Numbered from the stretch's first letter, positions 8,761 to 18,450 are shown. The stretch is 64,000 nt of DNA from Sphingobium sp. CCH11-B1 (GCF_001556865.1 NZ_LSJY01000085.1:1-64000), one strand, 5' to 3'. The notes: generated by a model not told the origin, from the letters alone. Translations and numbers: made by a program.

Positions 8761-8803
8761 ATGTCGAATTCTGCGGGAAATATGCGAAGTTAAGGGGACG
8801 ATA
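8761..8803 (+). promoter_or_regulatory. Duplicated leader element / ten-codon upstream ORF, copy 1
   Basis: A 43-base segment that recurs with four differences at 30005-30047, in both places about 63 bases before the start codon of the next gene. It reads as an ORF of ten codons, MSNSAGNMRS then TAA (8761-8793), with TAGGA placed suitably before its ATG. It also holds two TGCG blocks 11 bases apart, one helical turn, so a protein-binding site is equally possible. The downstream gene (DUF885 hydrolase) starts 31 bases after the small stop codon. Whether DNA, RNA or peptide is conserved cannot be told from two copies. Confidence 0.5.
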
Positions 8804-8824
8804 TCCTACGGAGCGCCTCTTCCC

Positions 8825-10657
8825 ATGTCGACCAATCGCCGCGACTTCCTGATCGCCGGCTCGTCCGCCTTCGCCCTTGCCGCCCTCCCCGCCCGCCTCG
8901 CCGCCGCGACCGATACGCCGGACGGCCAGGCGGAAGCGATGCTGGCGGACATGGCCGAAGCGATGCTGGCCGACGCGCCCGAAACCGCCAGCGGCCTTGG
9001 CATCGACACGGGCGCGCGCGCCGCGCTGAAAGGACGGCTTGGCGACAAGAGCCCCGCCGGTCAGGCGCGGATTGCCGCCCATGTGAAGGATCGCCTCGCC
9101 CGTCTCCGCGCCGTCGATCGCAACGCGCTCTCCGCCGGGGTCCGCAACGATGTGGATGTCGTCCTCGCCGCCCACGACCTCGCCGACCGGGGATTTGCCT
9201 TCCCCTTCGGCGACATGGCGATGATGAACAGCAACTGGTCCTACCGCAACAGCCCCTATTCCGTCGCGCAGAATACCGGCAGCTTCATAGAGACGCCCGA
9301 CTTCCTCGACAGCAACCATGCCATCAGGACAAGCGCCGACGCCGACGCCTATCTTGCCCGGCTTTCGGCCTATGCCGCCAATCTCGACGGGGAAACACAG
9401 CGGCTGAAGCATGACGCGGGCATCGGCGTCATCGCGCCCGCCTTCCTGCTCGACAAGACGCTGAAGCAGATGAACGCCGTGCAGGCGCAGCCGATTGATC
9501 AATCGGTGCCGGTCGCATCCATCGCCCGCCGCACGCAGGACATGGCCGGCGGCCATGCCGCGAAAGCCGCGGCCATCGTGAAGGACAAGGTCGCCCCCGC
9601 CCTCGCCGCCCAGATGGCGGAACTCCAGCGCCAGCGCGCCACCTCCACGATGGACGCGGGCGTATGGAAACTGCCCGAAGGCGAGGATTATTACGCCTGG
9701 GCGCTTCAGGCTGGGACCACGACCCGCATGACCCCGGACGAGGTGCATCGACTTGGCCTTGGCCAGCTTGCCGCGCTCCAGGGCCAGATGGACGGCTTGC
9801 TCAAGAGCCTGGGGATGACCAGGGGCAGCGTGGGCGAGCGCATGACCGCCATGGGCAAGGATCCGCACTACCTCTTCCCCAATGACGATACGGGCCGCGC
9901 GCAGATCCTTTCCTATATCGACGGCCGGTTGACCGACATCCGCGCCCGCCTGCCCCGCGCCTTTGCGACGCTGGTGCCGGCGAAGCTGATCGTGAAGCGC
10001 GTGCCTGTGGAGATCGAGGCGGGCGCGCCCGGTGCCTATGCCGGCGCGGGCACGATGGACGGTTCGGTGCCCGGCAACTATTATATCAACCTGCGCGATA
10101 CGAGCATCTGGCCGCGCTATTCGCTGCCGACCCTCTGCTATCATGAGGGGATACCCGGCCATATCTGGCAGGGCGAATATACCTACAAGCTGCCGCTGAT
10201 CCGCTCGCTCCTCGCCTTCAACGCCTATTCGGAAGGCTGGGCGCTCTATGCCGAACAGCTGGGAGACGAACTGGGCGCCTATGATGGCGACGTCGCCGGG
10301 CGGCTGGGCTATCTTCAGTCCATCGCCTATCGCTGCTGCCGCCTTGTCGTGGACACCGGGTTGCACGCCAAGCGCTGGACGCGGGAACAGGCGATCAACT
10401 GGTTCGCCACCACCAACGGCTCCAGCGTCGAAGACGTCCAGGGCGAGGTCGACCGCTATTGCGCCTGGCCCGGCCAGGCCTGTGGCTACAAGGTCGGTCA
10501 TGGCGAGATCGTCCGCCTGCGGGGAATGGCGCAAAAGGCGCTCGGCGACCGCTTCGACTTCCGCCTGTTCAACGACGCGGTGGTGAAGGGCGGCGGCGTA
10601 CCGATGACGGTGCTGGCGGCGAATGTGGACGCATGGGTGAAGGGGCGGAAGGGCTGA
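8825..10657 (+). CDS. DUF885 family hydrolase, Tat-exported
   Basis: A 610-residue protein with a twin-arginine signal (NRRDFL, residues 4-9, followed by a hydrophobic Ala/Leu stretch), so it is predicted to be periplasmic. The hallmark of DUF885 is HEGIPGH at residues 440-446, a zincin-like motif. Members are thought to be metallo-carboxypeptidases or amidases, but few have been tested. A second conserved block, WALYAEQLG, follows. It is preceded by a duplicated leader element shared with the amino-acid permease gene at 30 kb, which suggests a joint role in peptide or amino-acid use. The substrate is not known. Confidence 0.85.
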   Translation: MSTNRRDFLIAGSSAFALAALPARLAAATDTPDGQAEAMLADMAEAMLADAPETASGLGIDTGARAALKGRLGDKSPAGQARIAAHVKDRLARLRAVDRNALSAGVRNDVDVVLAAHDLADRGFAFPFGDMAMMNSNWSYRNSPYSVAQNTGSFIETPDFLDSNHAIRTSADADAYLARLSAYAANLDGETQRLKHDAGIGVIAPAFLLDKTLKQMNAVQAQPIDQSVPVASIARRTQDMAGGHAAKAAAIVKDKVAPALAAQMAELQRQRATSTMDAGVWKLPEGEDYYAWALQAGTTTRMTPDEVHRLGLGQLAALQGQMDGLLKSLGMTRGSVGERMTAMGKDPHYLFPNDDTGRAQILSYIDGRLTDIRARLPRAFATLVPAKLIVKRVPVEIEAGAPGAYAGAGTMDGSVPGNYYINLRDTSIWPRYSLPTLCYHEGIPGHIWQGEYTYKLPLIRSLLAFNAYSEGWALYAEQLGDELGAYDGDVAGRLGYLQSIAYRCCRLVVDTGLHAKRWTREQAINWFATTNGSSVEDVQGEVDRYCAWPGQACGYKVGHGEIVRLRGMAQKALGDRFDFRLFNDAVVKGGGVPMTVLAANVDAWVKGRKG

Positions 10658-10683
10658 CTGCCACCTCCCGTCAATGGGGACAC

Positions 10684-10713
10684 AAAAAGGCCGGGGGATA
10701 TGCTCCCCCGGCC
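10684..10713 (-). terminator. Intrinsic terminator of fpr
   Basis: On the minus strand a perfect 9-bp stem GGCCGGGGG/CCCCCGGCC (10689-10697 with 10705-10713) with a 7-base loop is followed by five T. It lies 25 bases past the fpr stop codon. It may also end the DUF885 transcript from the other side, although the T-run there is only two bases. Confidence 0.8.
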
Positions 10714-10738
10714 TTCCCTATCCCTGCATCGTCAGGCC

Positions 10739-11557
10739 TTACCCGACGAACGCCCGTTCGATCACGAATTGCCCCGGCGCGGCATTGGAGCCTTCGGTAA
10801 AGCCCGCGCCCTCGAAATACGCCGCGAACTGCTTGATCATCTCCATGCTGCCGCACATCATGATCCGGTCGGTTTCGGGATCGAACTTCGCCGCGCCCGG
10901 AATGCCCTTGAACAGCGCGCCGCTCTCGACCAGCTTGTCGATGCGGGCGGTGTTGCCCTCGAACGGCTCGCGCGTCACGGTCGGCACATAGTGGAACTGC
11001 GCGGGCGCCTGTTCCGACACCAGCGGATCTTCCGCCCATTTGCCCTCCAGCTCCTCGCGGAAGGCAAGGTCGGAAACGCGGCGCACCGAATGGACGATCA
11101 CCACCTGCTCGTAAAATTCATAGACATCGGGATCGCGCGACAGGCTGAGGAACGGGGCGAGGCCCGTGCCGGTCGACAGCATGAACAGCCGCTTGCCCGG
11201 CAGCAGCGCGTCGGTGACGAGCGTGCCGGTCGGCTTGCGGCCGAGATAAATCTGGTCGCCCGGCTGGATCAGTTGCAGCTTCGACGTCAGCGGCCCGTCC
11301 TGCACCTTGATCGACAGGAACTCGATCTCCTCGTCCCAGCTCGGGCTCGCCACCGAATAGGCGCGCAGCAGCGGCTTGCCGTTGTCGCCGGGCAGGCCGA
11401 TCATCACGAACTCGCCCGAACGAAAGCGGAAGCTCGCCGGCCGCGTGATGCGGAAGCTGAAGAGATGCTCGTTCCAATGCTTGACCGACAGCACGGTCTC
11501 CACAGAAAGCGCGCCGGTCGGTTCCAATGCCGGCTTGTCGGTCGTCACGTCGGTCAA
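10739..11557 (-). CDS. fpr: Ferredoxin--NADP+ reductase
   Basis: A 272-residue FAD enzyme that moves electrons between NADPH and ferredoxin or flavodoxin, important in oxidative stress and Fe-S assembly. The FAD domain contains FRSGEFVMIGLP and RAYSVASP. The NADP domain starts with MLSTGTGLAPFLSL. The C-terminus FVIERAFVG matches the bacterial subclass that ends close to the FAD. The start is set at a TTG (11557) because GAGG lies nine bases upstream and the length then fits the family; a GTG three codons further in is an alternative. The open frame continues far upstream, but that part overlaps the next gene and has no conserved content. Confidence 0.9.
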   Translation of the reverse strand: MTDVTTDKPALEPTGALSVETVLSVKHWNEHLFSFRITRPASFRFRSGEFVMIGLPGDNGKPLLRAYSVASPSWDEEIEFLSIKVQDGPLTSKLQLIQPGDQIYLGRKPTGTLVTDALLPGKRLFMLSTGTGLAPFLSLSRDPDVYEFYEQVVIVHSVRRVSDLAFREELEGKWAEDPLVSEQAPAQFHYVPTVTREPFEGNTARIDKLVESGALFKGIPGAAKFDPETDRIMMCGSMEMIKQFAAYFEGAGFTEGSNAAPGQFVIERAFVG

Positions 11558-11702
11558 CAGGTCTGTCCTCGCACTTGGGCCGGCCGCTTGTCCTGCGGCC
11601 AGTTGCGGATCATTCGCAATAATAATGATGTCCGCGAATTGGCCCGTCCGCGCCGCCAAGGCAAGGCCAAAAAAACTTGGGGCCGCTAAACCGCCGCCCC
11701 TC

Positions 11703-12014
11703 TCAGCCGAACAGCCCCTTGGCGATGCCGCCCAGTTCGTTGAGCGGATTGCCGTCGCCATCCCGGTCGAACATCCCGCCCAGCTGGCCCAGAAAGCCCT
11801 CCGGCCCGGTGAGGTTGCCGAGCAGCCCCTGCAGCGCGTCCGCCGACACGCCATGTTCCGCCGCCACTTCGGCCAGCGCGCTGACGCTCGTATCGCCCGA
11901 CCCGATCTTCGCCGCGATCTCGCTCATCAACGCCTGCATCTGTGCCGGCTCCAGCCCGACCTGCGCGGCCACGGCTTCCAGCCCGCCCAGCTTCCCGATC
12001 AGATCGTCGAACAT
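11703..12014 (-). CDS. Small hypothetical protein with EF-hand-like Asp motif
   Basis: A 103-residue acidic, Gly- and Leu-rich protein. It has mostly short amphipathic helices (LIGKLGGLEAV, LEPAQMQALMSEIA) and near the end DRDGDGNP, which resembles a calcium-binding EF-hand loop. No signal peptide or membrane segment is present. It lies 145 bases upstream of fpr on the same strand. The C-terminal part resembles YidB/DUF937-type small proteins, which are poorly understood. Function unknown. Confidence 0.65.
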   Translation of the reverse strand: MFDDLIGKLGGLEAVAAQVGLEPAQMQALMSEIAAKIGSGDTSVSALAEVAAEHGVSADALQGLLGNLTGPEGFLGQLGGMFDRDGDGNPLNELGGIAKGLFG

Positions 12015-12115
12015 GTCCGTTCTCCCGCATTGTGAAGACCCAGATTAGCAGGGTGGCAGCCTGGACGCAAAAGCCTCATCCTCCCCCGCCGGGGAAGATG
12101 ACCGGAGCATCGACG

Positions 12116-12148
12116 AAAAAAGGGCCGGAGGACATGCGCCCCCGGCCC
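12116..12148 (-). terminator. Intrinsic terminator of pckA
   Basis: Minus-strand stem GGGCCGG/CCGGCCC (12122-12128 with 12142-12148) with a 13-base loop, followed by six T. It starts 23 bases after the pckA stop codon, so it should end the pckA transcript before the small EF-hand-like gene. Confidence 0.8.
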
Positions 12149-12171
12149 CTTCGTGTGTCCCGTGTGCCGGA

Positions 12172-13776
12172 TCAGGCGGCCGCGACCAGCGCCGCGCTGC
12201 GGACGCCATCGTCCACATGATCCTCGAACTGGGCGAAATTGTCGACGAATGCCTTGACCAGCGTCGCCGCCGTCGCGTCATAGGCGGCCTTGTCCGCCCA
12301 CATGGCGCGCGGATCGAGAATGGTCGCATCGACCCCGTTCACCGCCACCGGCACCTCGAAGCCGAAATTGGGATCGATGCGGAATTCGGCGCTGTTAAGG
12401 CTCCCGTCGAGCGCCGCGTTGAGCAGCGCGCGCGTCACCTTGATCGGCATCCGTTTGATCCCCGGCATCGTCGCCTTACCGCCCGCCCAGCCGGTATTGA
12501 CCAGCCAGCAGGTGACGCCGCCCTTGTTGATCCGCTCTTTGAGCAGATTGCCATAGACGCTCGGGTGGCGCGGCATGAACGGCGCGCCGAAGCAGGTCGA
12601 GAAGGTGGCGGTCGGCTCGGTCACGCCGATCTCGGTCCCCGCGACGCGCGCAGTGTAGCCCGACAGGAAATGGTACATGGCCTGCTCGGGCGTCAGCCGC
12701 GCGATCGGCGGCAGAACGCCATAGGCGTCCGCGGTCAGGAAGATGATGTTCTTGGGCACCGGTCCCAGATTCTTTTCCGACGTGTTCGGGATGAAGTCGA
12801 TCGGGTAGGAACCGCGGCTGTTTTCCGCCAGGCTGTTGTCGTCCAGGTCGATGGCGCGGGTCTCGTCGTCCATCACGACATTTTCCAGCACCGTGCCGAA
12901 CCGCTTGGTGGTGGCGAAGATTTCCGGCTCGGCCTCGGCCGACAGGTTGATCATCTTGGCGTAGCAGCCGCCCTCGAAATTGAAGACCGCCGTGTCGGAC
13001 CAGCCATGCTCGTCGTCGCCGATCAGGGTGCGGCTGGCGTCCGCCGACAGCGTCGTCTTGCCCGTGCCGCTGAGGCCGAAGAACACCGCCGTGTCGCCGT
13101 CCGGCCCGATATTGGCCGAACAGTGCATCGGCATCACGCCCTTCACCGGCAACAGATAGTTCAGGATGCCGAACACCGACTTCTTCATCTCGCCGGCATA
13201 GGCCGTGCCGCCGATCAGGATCAGCTTCTCGGTGAAGTTGACCGCGATCACCGTCTCGGTGCGGCTGCCATGGCGCGCCGGGTCGGCGCGGAAGCTCGGC
13301 AGGTCGATGATCGTATATTCGGGCGCGAAGCCGGCCAGTTCATCGGCGGTCGGACGAACCAGCAGGGTGCGGATGAACAGGTTGTGCCAGGCGAATTCGT
13401 TGATGACGCGCACGTTGACGCGATGTTCTGGCTGCGACCCGCCGAACAGGTCGGCAACATAAAGCTGGTCCTTCTCACCCAGCGCCTTGAAGAAATCCTC
13501 CTTCAACGCCGCGAAATGCTCGGGCGTCATCGGGACGTTGGTGTTGCCCCACCACACGGTGCTTTCGGTCTCGGCGTCGCGGACGATGAATTTGTCCTTG
13601 GCGCTGCGGCCGGTGTGCTTGCCGGTCTTGACGACCAGCGGTCCGTCCTTCGACAGCTTGCCTTCGCCATTGCGGACCGCCGCCTCCACGAGCGCCGCGG
13701 TACCGAAATTCCAATGCTGGGTGGCATGGGTGGAAATGCCCTGGTCGGCCAGGGTGATAGAGGATACGGCCTGCAC
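12172..13776 (-). CDS. pckA: Phosphoenolpyruvate carboxykinase (ATP)
   Basis: A 534-residue cytoplasmic enzyme that converts oxaloacetate and ATP to phosphoenolpyruvate, the entry to gluconeogenesis. The kinase-1a P-loop [13 protein letters not shown] lies near residue 240, and upstream is the PCK signature with HCSANIG. Length matches bacterial ATP-type enzymes (about 530-540). It is read divergently from chvI, the usual arrangement in alphaproteobacteria, where ChvG/ChvI is known to affect pckA expression. The 265-base divergent spacer (13777-14041) should hold both promoters; I saw no clear repeat in it. Confidence 0.96.
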   Translation of the reverse strand: MQAVSSITLADQGISTHATQHWNFGTAALVEAAVRNGEGKLSKDGPLVVKTGKHTGRSAKDKFIVRDAETESTVWWGNTNVPMTPEHFAALKEDFFKALGEKDQLYVADLFGGSQPEHRVNVRVINEFAWHNLFIRTLLVRPTADELAGFAPEYTIIDLPSFRADPARHGSRTETVIAVNFTEKLILIGGTAYAGEMKKSVFGILNYLLPVKGVMPMHCSANIGPDGDTAVFFGLSGTGKTTLSADASRTLIGDDEHGWSDTAVFNFEGGCYAKMINLSAEAEPEIFATTKRFGTVLENVVMDDETRAIDLDDNSLAENSRGSYPIDFIPNTSEKNLGPVPKNIIFLTADAYGVLPPIARLTPEQAMYHFLSGYTARVAGTEIGVTEPTATFSTCFGAPFMPRHPSVYGNLLKERINKGGVTCWLVNTGWAGGKATMPGIKRMPIKVTRALLNAALDGSLNSAEFRIDPNFGFEVPVAVNGVDATILDPRAMWADKAAYDATAATLVKAFVDNFAQFEDHVDDGVRSAALVAAA

Positions 13777-14041
13777 GCCTTTGCTCCTGATATATGGTTA
13801 TCGGCTACGATCGCTGTCGACCGCATCCGTTCCGCTCTGTGCGCTGTGTCGCAGCGTCATTCTACGCAGACGATGCTAGGCATAGGGGGTTGTGCGCACA
13901 GCGTCAAATGCGCGCATGGCCGGGATCGTACCGAATTAGTGCACCCAGGTTAAGGAATCCCTGTTCAGCGGCATCCTTGCGGCCCCGCCTGTCCTCGTCT
14001 AACGCTGGAGCGACACTTCTATCCGCCCTTCGGGAAGCCGC

Positions 14042-14746
14042 ATGACCGCAACCATCGCCCTGGTGGACGACGACAAGAATATCCTGACCTCGGTTTCGAT
14101 CACGCTCCAGTCGGAGGGTTTTCTGACCCGCATCTATTCCGACGCCGAAGGCGCGCTGAAGGCGCTGATCGAAAATCCCGCGGATCTTGCCGTCTTCGAC
14201 ATCAAGATGCCGCGCATGGATGGTCTCGAACTGCTGCGCCGCCTGCGGGAAAAGAGCCAGATGCCGGTCATCTTCCTGACGTCGAAGGCGGACGAACTGG
14301 ACGAGGCGCTGGGCCTTGCCATGGGCGCGGACGATTATATCGCCAAGCCTTTCTCGCAACGCCTGCTCATCGCCCGCATCCGCGCGATCCTGCGCCGATC
14401 CGAAATGCGCGCCGCGCCCGAAACGCCCGACGAACCGGTAGCCGATCCGATCCAGCGGGGCCGGCTGGAAATGGACCCGGCCCGCCACCGCGTGAAGTGG
14501 GACGGACGCGACGTGACCTTGACGGTGACGGAATTTCTGATCCTGGAAACGCTCGCCCAACGGCCCGGCGTGGTCAAGAACCGCAACCAGCTGATGGACG
14601 CCGCCTATCAGGACGACGTCTATGTCGACGACCGCACCATCGACAGCCACATCAAGCGACTGCGCCGCAAGTTTCGCGAGGTGGACCCTGAATTCAACGC
14701 AATCGATACGCTCTATGGCGCCGGCTACCGATTCTCGGAAGAATAA
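14042..14746 (+). CDS. chvI: Two-component response regulator ChvI
   Basis: A 234-residue OmpR-class regulator. The receiver domain has the acidic pocket DDD (9-11), phospho-acceptor Asp53 ([10 protein letters not shown]), Thr80 and Lys102 (AKPF). The winged-helix DNA-binding domain covers about 140-232, ending GAGYRFSEE. In alphaproteobacteria the ChvG/ChvI pair responds to acid and envelope stress and controls surface and central-carbon genes. chvG follows and overlaps it by 32 bases. The wider neighbourhood (pckA, hprK, rapZ, EIIA, HPr) is conserved in the group and supports the name. Confidence 0.93.
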   Translation: MTATIALVDDDKNILTSVSITLQSEGFLTRIYSDAEGALKALIENPADLAVFDIKMPRMDGLELLRRLREKSQMPVIFLTSKADELDEALGLAMGADDYIAKPFSQRLLIARIRAILRRSEMRAAPETPDEPVADPIQRGRLEMDPARHRVKWDGRDVTLTVTEFLILETLAQRPGVVKNRNQLMDAAYQDDVYVDDRTIDSHIKRLRRKFREVDPEFNAIDTLYGAGYRFSEE

Positions 14747-16310
14747 GGACGCCCCGTTGGCGGTGCGCTGGTCGGGCCGGCTGAGCCTGACGCCGCGCAT
14801 CCTGGCGGTGAATGTCTTCGCGCTGGCGCTGCTCGCGGGCGGCTTCTTCTATCTCGACAGCTATCGCACGCGCATCGTCGACGCCCGGCTGGATCAGTCC
14901 GCGCGGGAGCTCAACCTGCTTGCGATCGGCCTTGAAAACGCGCCTGCCAACCGCGCCGAGCCGCTGATTGCCGACTATGCCGCCCAAACCGGCGACCGTG
15001 TGCGGCGCTACGCGGCGGACGGGCGGCTGGTGGCGGACAGTTTCGCCCTGGGCGGCCCTCGCTATGAGTTGCGCTCGCCGGCGCAGGAGGAATGGCAACG
15101 CCATGTCGCCCGCTTCCTCGACAAGGTGGTGGACAAGGTGGTGTCGGCCGATCGCCCGCCCGATTTCGAGGAGCCTGCGATCGACCGCGCGCAGGCCTGG
15201 CCCGAACTGATGCTGGCGCGCAAGACGGGCCGGCCGCAGGCGATGAACCGCTACGCGCCCGACCGCACCTTCATGATCTCGGCGGCGGCACTGCTGCGCG
15301 ACGGCACGATGCTGCTCGCGACGGAAAATGCGCGGGACATCACCCGCACGGTGCGGGCCGAACGGTTGCGCCTCGGCATGGTGCTTGCCGTCGCCGTGCT
15401 GGCGTCCATCCTCCTGTCCCTGTTCCTCGCCCGCACCATCGTCCAGCCGCTCCAGCGCCTTGCCCGCGCCGCCGTCCGGGTACGCCTTGGCCGCGCGCGG
15501 GAAGTGACGGTGCCACGCCTGCCCGAACGGCGGGACGAAATCGGCATGCTCGCCCGCGCCCTGTCCGACATGAGCCACGCCCTGCGCCAGCGGATCGACG
15601 CGACCGACGCCTTCGCCGCAGATGTCAGCCACGAACTGAAGAACCCAATCGCCTCGCTGCGCTCCGCGCTGGACGCGCTCGAACGGGTCGACCGGCCGGA
15701 CCTGCGCGCGCAGCTCATGGCGATCGCGCAGGACGACGTGCTGCGGCTCGACCGGCTCGTCACCGATATCGCCGAAGCGTCCCGCGTCGACGCCGAACTG
15801 TCGCGCACCCGGTTCGAGCCGATCGACCTTGGCATGCTGATCGAACGCATGGTGATCGCCCGCGAGGCGCGCGGCGTGCCGCGCGGGATCCGGCTCGCCT
15901 TCGCCCGCCCGCGCAAGGATATCGCGGTGGTGCTGGGGGAGGAAGGCCGCCTCATCCGCGTGCTCGACAACCTTATCGACAATGCCGTGTCCTTCTCGCC
16001 TGACGGCGGGCTGGTCCAGATCATCGCCACGGTTGCCGATGACCAGGTGCTCGTCGCGGTCGAGGATGAAGGGCCGGGCGTCCCGGAATCGGAGCGTGAG
16101 CATATCTTCCGCCGGTTCCACAGCGTGCGCCCGGAAGGGGAAGCCTTTGGCAAGCATTCCGGCCTTGGCCTCGCCATCGCCCGTTCGATCGTGGAAGGAC
16201 ATCAGGGCCACATCGCGATAGGGGATCGGGAGGATGCCCGGGACGGCGCGCGCTTCGTCGTCCGCCTGCCCATGGCGGTGGCGCGCGATCCGGGCATCGT
16301 GTCGGAATAG
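14715..16310 (+). CDS. chvG: Sensor histidine kinase ChvG
   Basis: A 531-residue inner-membrane kinase. TM1 is at about 28-47, then a periplasmic sensor region, TM2 near 225-245, a HAMP linker, the HisKA domain with phospho-acceptor His306 (DVSHELKNP) and the ATPase domain with N box [11 protein letters not shown]1 DEGPGVP and G2 HSGLGLA. It phosphorylates ChvI. The start at 14715 gives a 32-base overlap with chvI; a TTG at 14757, seven bases after AAGGA, is a reasonable alternative that removes the overlap. It is followed by hprK after 61 bases. Confidence 0.9.
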   Translation: MAPATDSRKNKDAPLAVRWSGRLSLTPRILAVNVFALALLAGGFFYLDSYRTRIVDARLDQSARELNLLAIGLENAPANRAEPLIADYAAQTGDRVRRYAADGRLVADSFALGGPRYELRSPAQEEWQRHVARFLDKVVDKVVSADRPPDFEEPAIDRAQAWPELMLARKTGRPQAMNRYAPDRTFMISAAALLRDGTMLLATENARDITRTVRAERLRLGMVLAVAVLASILLSLFLARTIVQPLQRLARAAVRVRLGRAREVTVPRLPERRDEIGMLARALSDMSHALRQRIDATDAFAADVSHELKNPIASLRSALDALERVDRPDLRAQLMAIAQDDVLRLDRLVTDIAEASRVDAELSRTRFEPIDLGMLIERMVIAREARGVPRGIRLAFARPRKDIAVVLGEEGRLIRVLDNLIDNAVSFSPDGGLVQIIATVADDQVLVAVEDEGPGVPESEREHIFRRFHSVRPEGEAFGKHSGLGLAIARSIVEGHQGHIAIGDREDARDGARFVVRLPMAVARDPGIVSE

Positions 16311-16371
16311 GACTGCCCCGCCCTGATCGGCATTCCATTCCGCCGGGGGAGCGGCTAGAACTGGCCGGGGC

Positions 16372-16821
16372 ATGGCACGCGCACTTTCATCCGAAACGCT
16401 TCACGCGACCAGCGTGGCCATTGACGGCCGCGCCGTGCTCCTGATGGGGCCAAGCGGCAGCGGCAAGTCCGACCTCGCGCTGCGCCTGATCGACCGCGGC
16501 GCCATGCTGGTCAGCGACGACTATACGCTGGTGAAGCGCGTGGACGGCACCCTGATCGCCACCGCCCCGGCGACGATCGCGGGCAAGATGGAGGTACGCG
16601 GCATCGGCATCGTCGACCTGCCAACCGCCGGGGAAGCGCCGGTCGCCCTGCTGATTGACCTCCTCGAAACCATCGATCGCATGCCGTTCGACATGCGGCG
16701 CCGGACGCTGGCCGGGATCGACGTGCCCATAGCGCGGGTCGCACCGTTCGAAATATCCGCCGCGATCAAGGTCGAACTGGCGCTCAAGGCGCTCGGGCTG
16801 AAGGACGCGGGGCCGGCATGA
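16372..16821 (+). CDS. hprK: HPr kinase/phosphorylase, short alphaproteobacterial form
   Basis: A 149-residue protein consisting only of the C-terminal catalytic domain; Firmicute HprK is about 310 residues. The Walker A motif GPSGSGKS is at 26-33 and the family signature VRGIGIVDL at 75-83. It phosphorylates and dephosphorylates HPr on the regulatory serine. Its stop overlaps the rapZ start as ATGA. The HPr gene with the matching Ser48 is three genes downstream, so the substrate is encoded in the same operon. In alphaproteobacteria the chain acts in regulation, not sugar import. Confidence 0.92.
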   Translation: MARALSSETLHATSVAIDGRAVLLMGPSGSGKSDLALRLIDRGAMLVSDDYTLVKRVDGTLIATAPATIAGKMEVRGIGIVDLPTAGEAPVALLIDLLETIDRMPFDMRRRTLAGIDVPIARVAPFEISAAIKVELALKALGLKDAGPA

Positions 16822-17744
16822 CCCAGCCCAAGACGATCCTCCTCCTGTCCGGCCTGTCGGGCGCCGGCAAGACGACCGCGCTCAAGACGTTGGAGGATAT
16901 GGGTTGGGAAGTGGTCGACAACCTGCCGCTGCTCCTGCTGGACCGGCTGCTCGACACGCCCCTTCCCGCCGGCCATGAGGCGCAGGACGAACGGCCGCTC
17001 GCGCTTGGCATAGATGCACGCACGCGCGGCTTCGACGCCGAAGCCATCGTGAAGCGGATCAAGTCGCTGCGCCAGCGGCACGGCCATGACATCGAAACGT
17101 TATTCCTCGACTGTTCGGGCGTGGAACTGGAGCGCCGCTTCGCCGAGACGCGCCGCCGTCATCCGCTCGCGCTTGACCGGCCCGCCGCCGACGGCATCGC
17201 CCGCGAACGCGAGCTGACGGAACCGCTGCGCCGCTGGGCAAGCCAGGTGATCGACACCACCGGGCTCACCACCAACGCCCTGCAACAGGAAATCCGCAAC
17301 CGATTCTCGCGCGAAGGGCTGTCGGAACCAGTCCTTACCATCCTCTCCTTCGGCTATTCGCGCGGTGTGCCCCGAAATGCCGACCTGATGTTCGACATGC
17401 GCTTCCTGCGCAATCCGCATTGGGACGACCGTCTGCGGCCTCTGACCGGCCTGGATGCGGCCGTCGCCGACTATATCCGGGAAGACCCCGCCTATGAGGC
17501 GACGGTGGGCAAGATCGAGGATTTGCTCGTCACCCTCCTGCCCCGCTATGCCGAGGGCGGCAAGACCTACATCACCGTCGCGTTCGGCTGCACGGGCGGC
17601 AAGCACCGCTCCGTTCACGTCGCCACACGCGTCGCGAAATACTTGCAAGCCGCCGGCTTTTCGCCCACGGTCTTGCACCGCAATATTGAATCGGCGCCCC
17701 AGGACAGTCTGGAGAAGCGCCGTCCGGGAGGCCCGAAAGCATAA
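16818..17744 (+). CDS. rapZ: RapZ-like P-loop nucleotide-binding regulator
   Basis: A 308-residue RapZ/YvcJ family protein. The N-terminal P-loop GLSGAGKT is at 12-19. The conserved C-terminal block GCTGGKHRS starts at 257 and is the amino-sugar-binding part in E. coli RapZ, where the protein presents GlmZ RNA to RNase E. In alphaproteobacteria the RNA partner is unknown. It overlaps hprK by four bases and is followed by the EIIA gene after 28 bases. Placement inside the PTS operon is usual for the group. Confidence 0.92.
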   Translation: MTQPKTILLLSGLSGAGKTTALKTLEDMGWEVVDNLPLLLLDRLLDTPLPAGHEAQDERPLALGIDARTRGFDAEAIVKRIKSLRQRHGHDIETLFLDCSGVELERRFAETRRRHPLALDRPAADGIARERELTEPLRRWASQVIDTTGLTTNALQQEIRNRFSREGLSEPVLTILSFGYSRGVPRNADLMFDMRFLRNPHWDDRLRPLTGLDAAVADYIREDPAYEATVGKIEDLLVTLLPRYAEGGKTYITVAFGCTGGKHRSVHVATRVAKYLQAAGFSPTVLHRNIESAPQDSLEKRRPGGPKA

Positions 17745-17772
17745 TCATGACAAAGGTGGGCCGAAGAAGCAG

Positions 17773-18177
17773 ATGATCGGACTCGTACTCGTCACCCATG
17801 GCTCGCTGGCGACGGAATTCGTCGTGGCGATGGAACATGTGGTGGGTCCCCAACAGCAGATCGCGACGATCTGCATCGGGCCGGAAGACGATATGGAATT
17901 GCGCCGCGCGGACATCGCGGCGGCCGTGGGCCGCGTGAATGACGGATCGGGCGTCATCCTCCTGACCGACCTGTTCGGCGGCACGCCCTCCAACCTCGCC
18001 ATCTCGCTGCTGAAGGCGGGCGAGATAGAGGTGATCGCCGGCATCAACCTTCCCATGCTCATCCGCCTGGAAAGCGCGCGCAAGGTCATGGACGTGCGCG
18101 CCGCCGTCGCCGCCGCGCGCGAGGCCGGTCAGAAATATATCAGCGTTGCATCAGAACTGTTGGGCAGCACCACATGA
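17773..18177 (+). CDS. PTS EIIA component, mannose family
   Basis: A 134-residue EIIA of the mannose/fructose type. The phospho-accepting histidine is His9 (LVLVTHGSLA), and the LTDLFGGTPSN block is conserved. It receives phosphate from HPr. No EIIB, EIIC or EIID is nearby, so it serves as an output or signalling EIIA. The start is the ATG at 17773; the open frame extends upstream inside rapZ but without conserved content. It overlaps the HPr gene by four bases (ATGA). Confidence 0.92.
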   Translation: MIGLVLVTHGSLATEFVVAMEHVVGPQQQIATICIGPEDDMELRRADIAAAVGRVNDGSGVILLTDLFGGTPSNLAISLLKAGEIEVIAGINLPMLIRLESARKVMDVRAAVAAAREAGQKYISVASELLGSTT

Positions 18178-18446
18178 ACGAAATCAGCCAGGAAGTGCGG
18201 ATCAGCAACAAGCGCGGCCTTCATGCCCGCGCCAGTGCGAAGTTCGTCACGCTGGCGAGCGGCCTGCCCGCAGACATCACAGTCAGCAAGGATGGCAATC
18301 ATGTCACCGGCACGTCGATCATGGGCCTCATGATGCTGGGGGCTGCGATGGGCGACCATATCGTCATCAAGGCGGCCGGGCCGGAAGCCGCCGACGCGCT
18401 CGACAAGCTCGTCACCCTTGTCGAGGACAAGTTCGGCGAGGAATGA
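18174..18446 (+). CDS. ptsH: Phosphocarrier protein HPr
   Basis: A 90-residue HPr. His17 in the GLHARAS block is the site charged by enzyme I. Ser48 in GTSIMGLMML is the site for HPr kinase, which is encoded in the same operon. Enzyme I (ptsP/ptsI) is not in this window. Start overlaps the EIIA stop (ATGA), last gene of the chvI-to-HPr run. The phospho-state of this protein probably links nutrient status to the ChvG/ChvI response, as reported for some alphaproteobacteria; that link is inference here. Confidence 0.94.
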   Translation: MNEISQEVRISNKRGLHARASAKFVTLASGLPADITVSKDGNHVTGTSIMGLMMLGAAMGDHIVIKAAGPEAADALDKLVTLVEDKFGEE

Positions 18447-18450
18447 GCGT

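Noticed and set aside
8759..10534. A 591-codon open frame on the minus strand opposite the DUF885 gene
   Set aside because: It is the mirror frame of a GC-rich gene. The plus strand has a Tat signal and the HEGIPGH motif, and the minus frame has no known motif.
13777..14041. Operator or structured RNA in the pckA/chvI spacer
   Set aside because: No convincing inverted or direct repeat was found; it is listed only as promoter-bearing spacer in the gene entries.
14622..14714. Longer N-terminus for ChvG from the full open frame
   Set aside because: The extra residues lie within chvI and have no conserved content; the ATG at 14715 or TTG at 14757 fits the family better.
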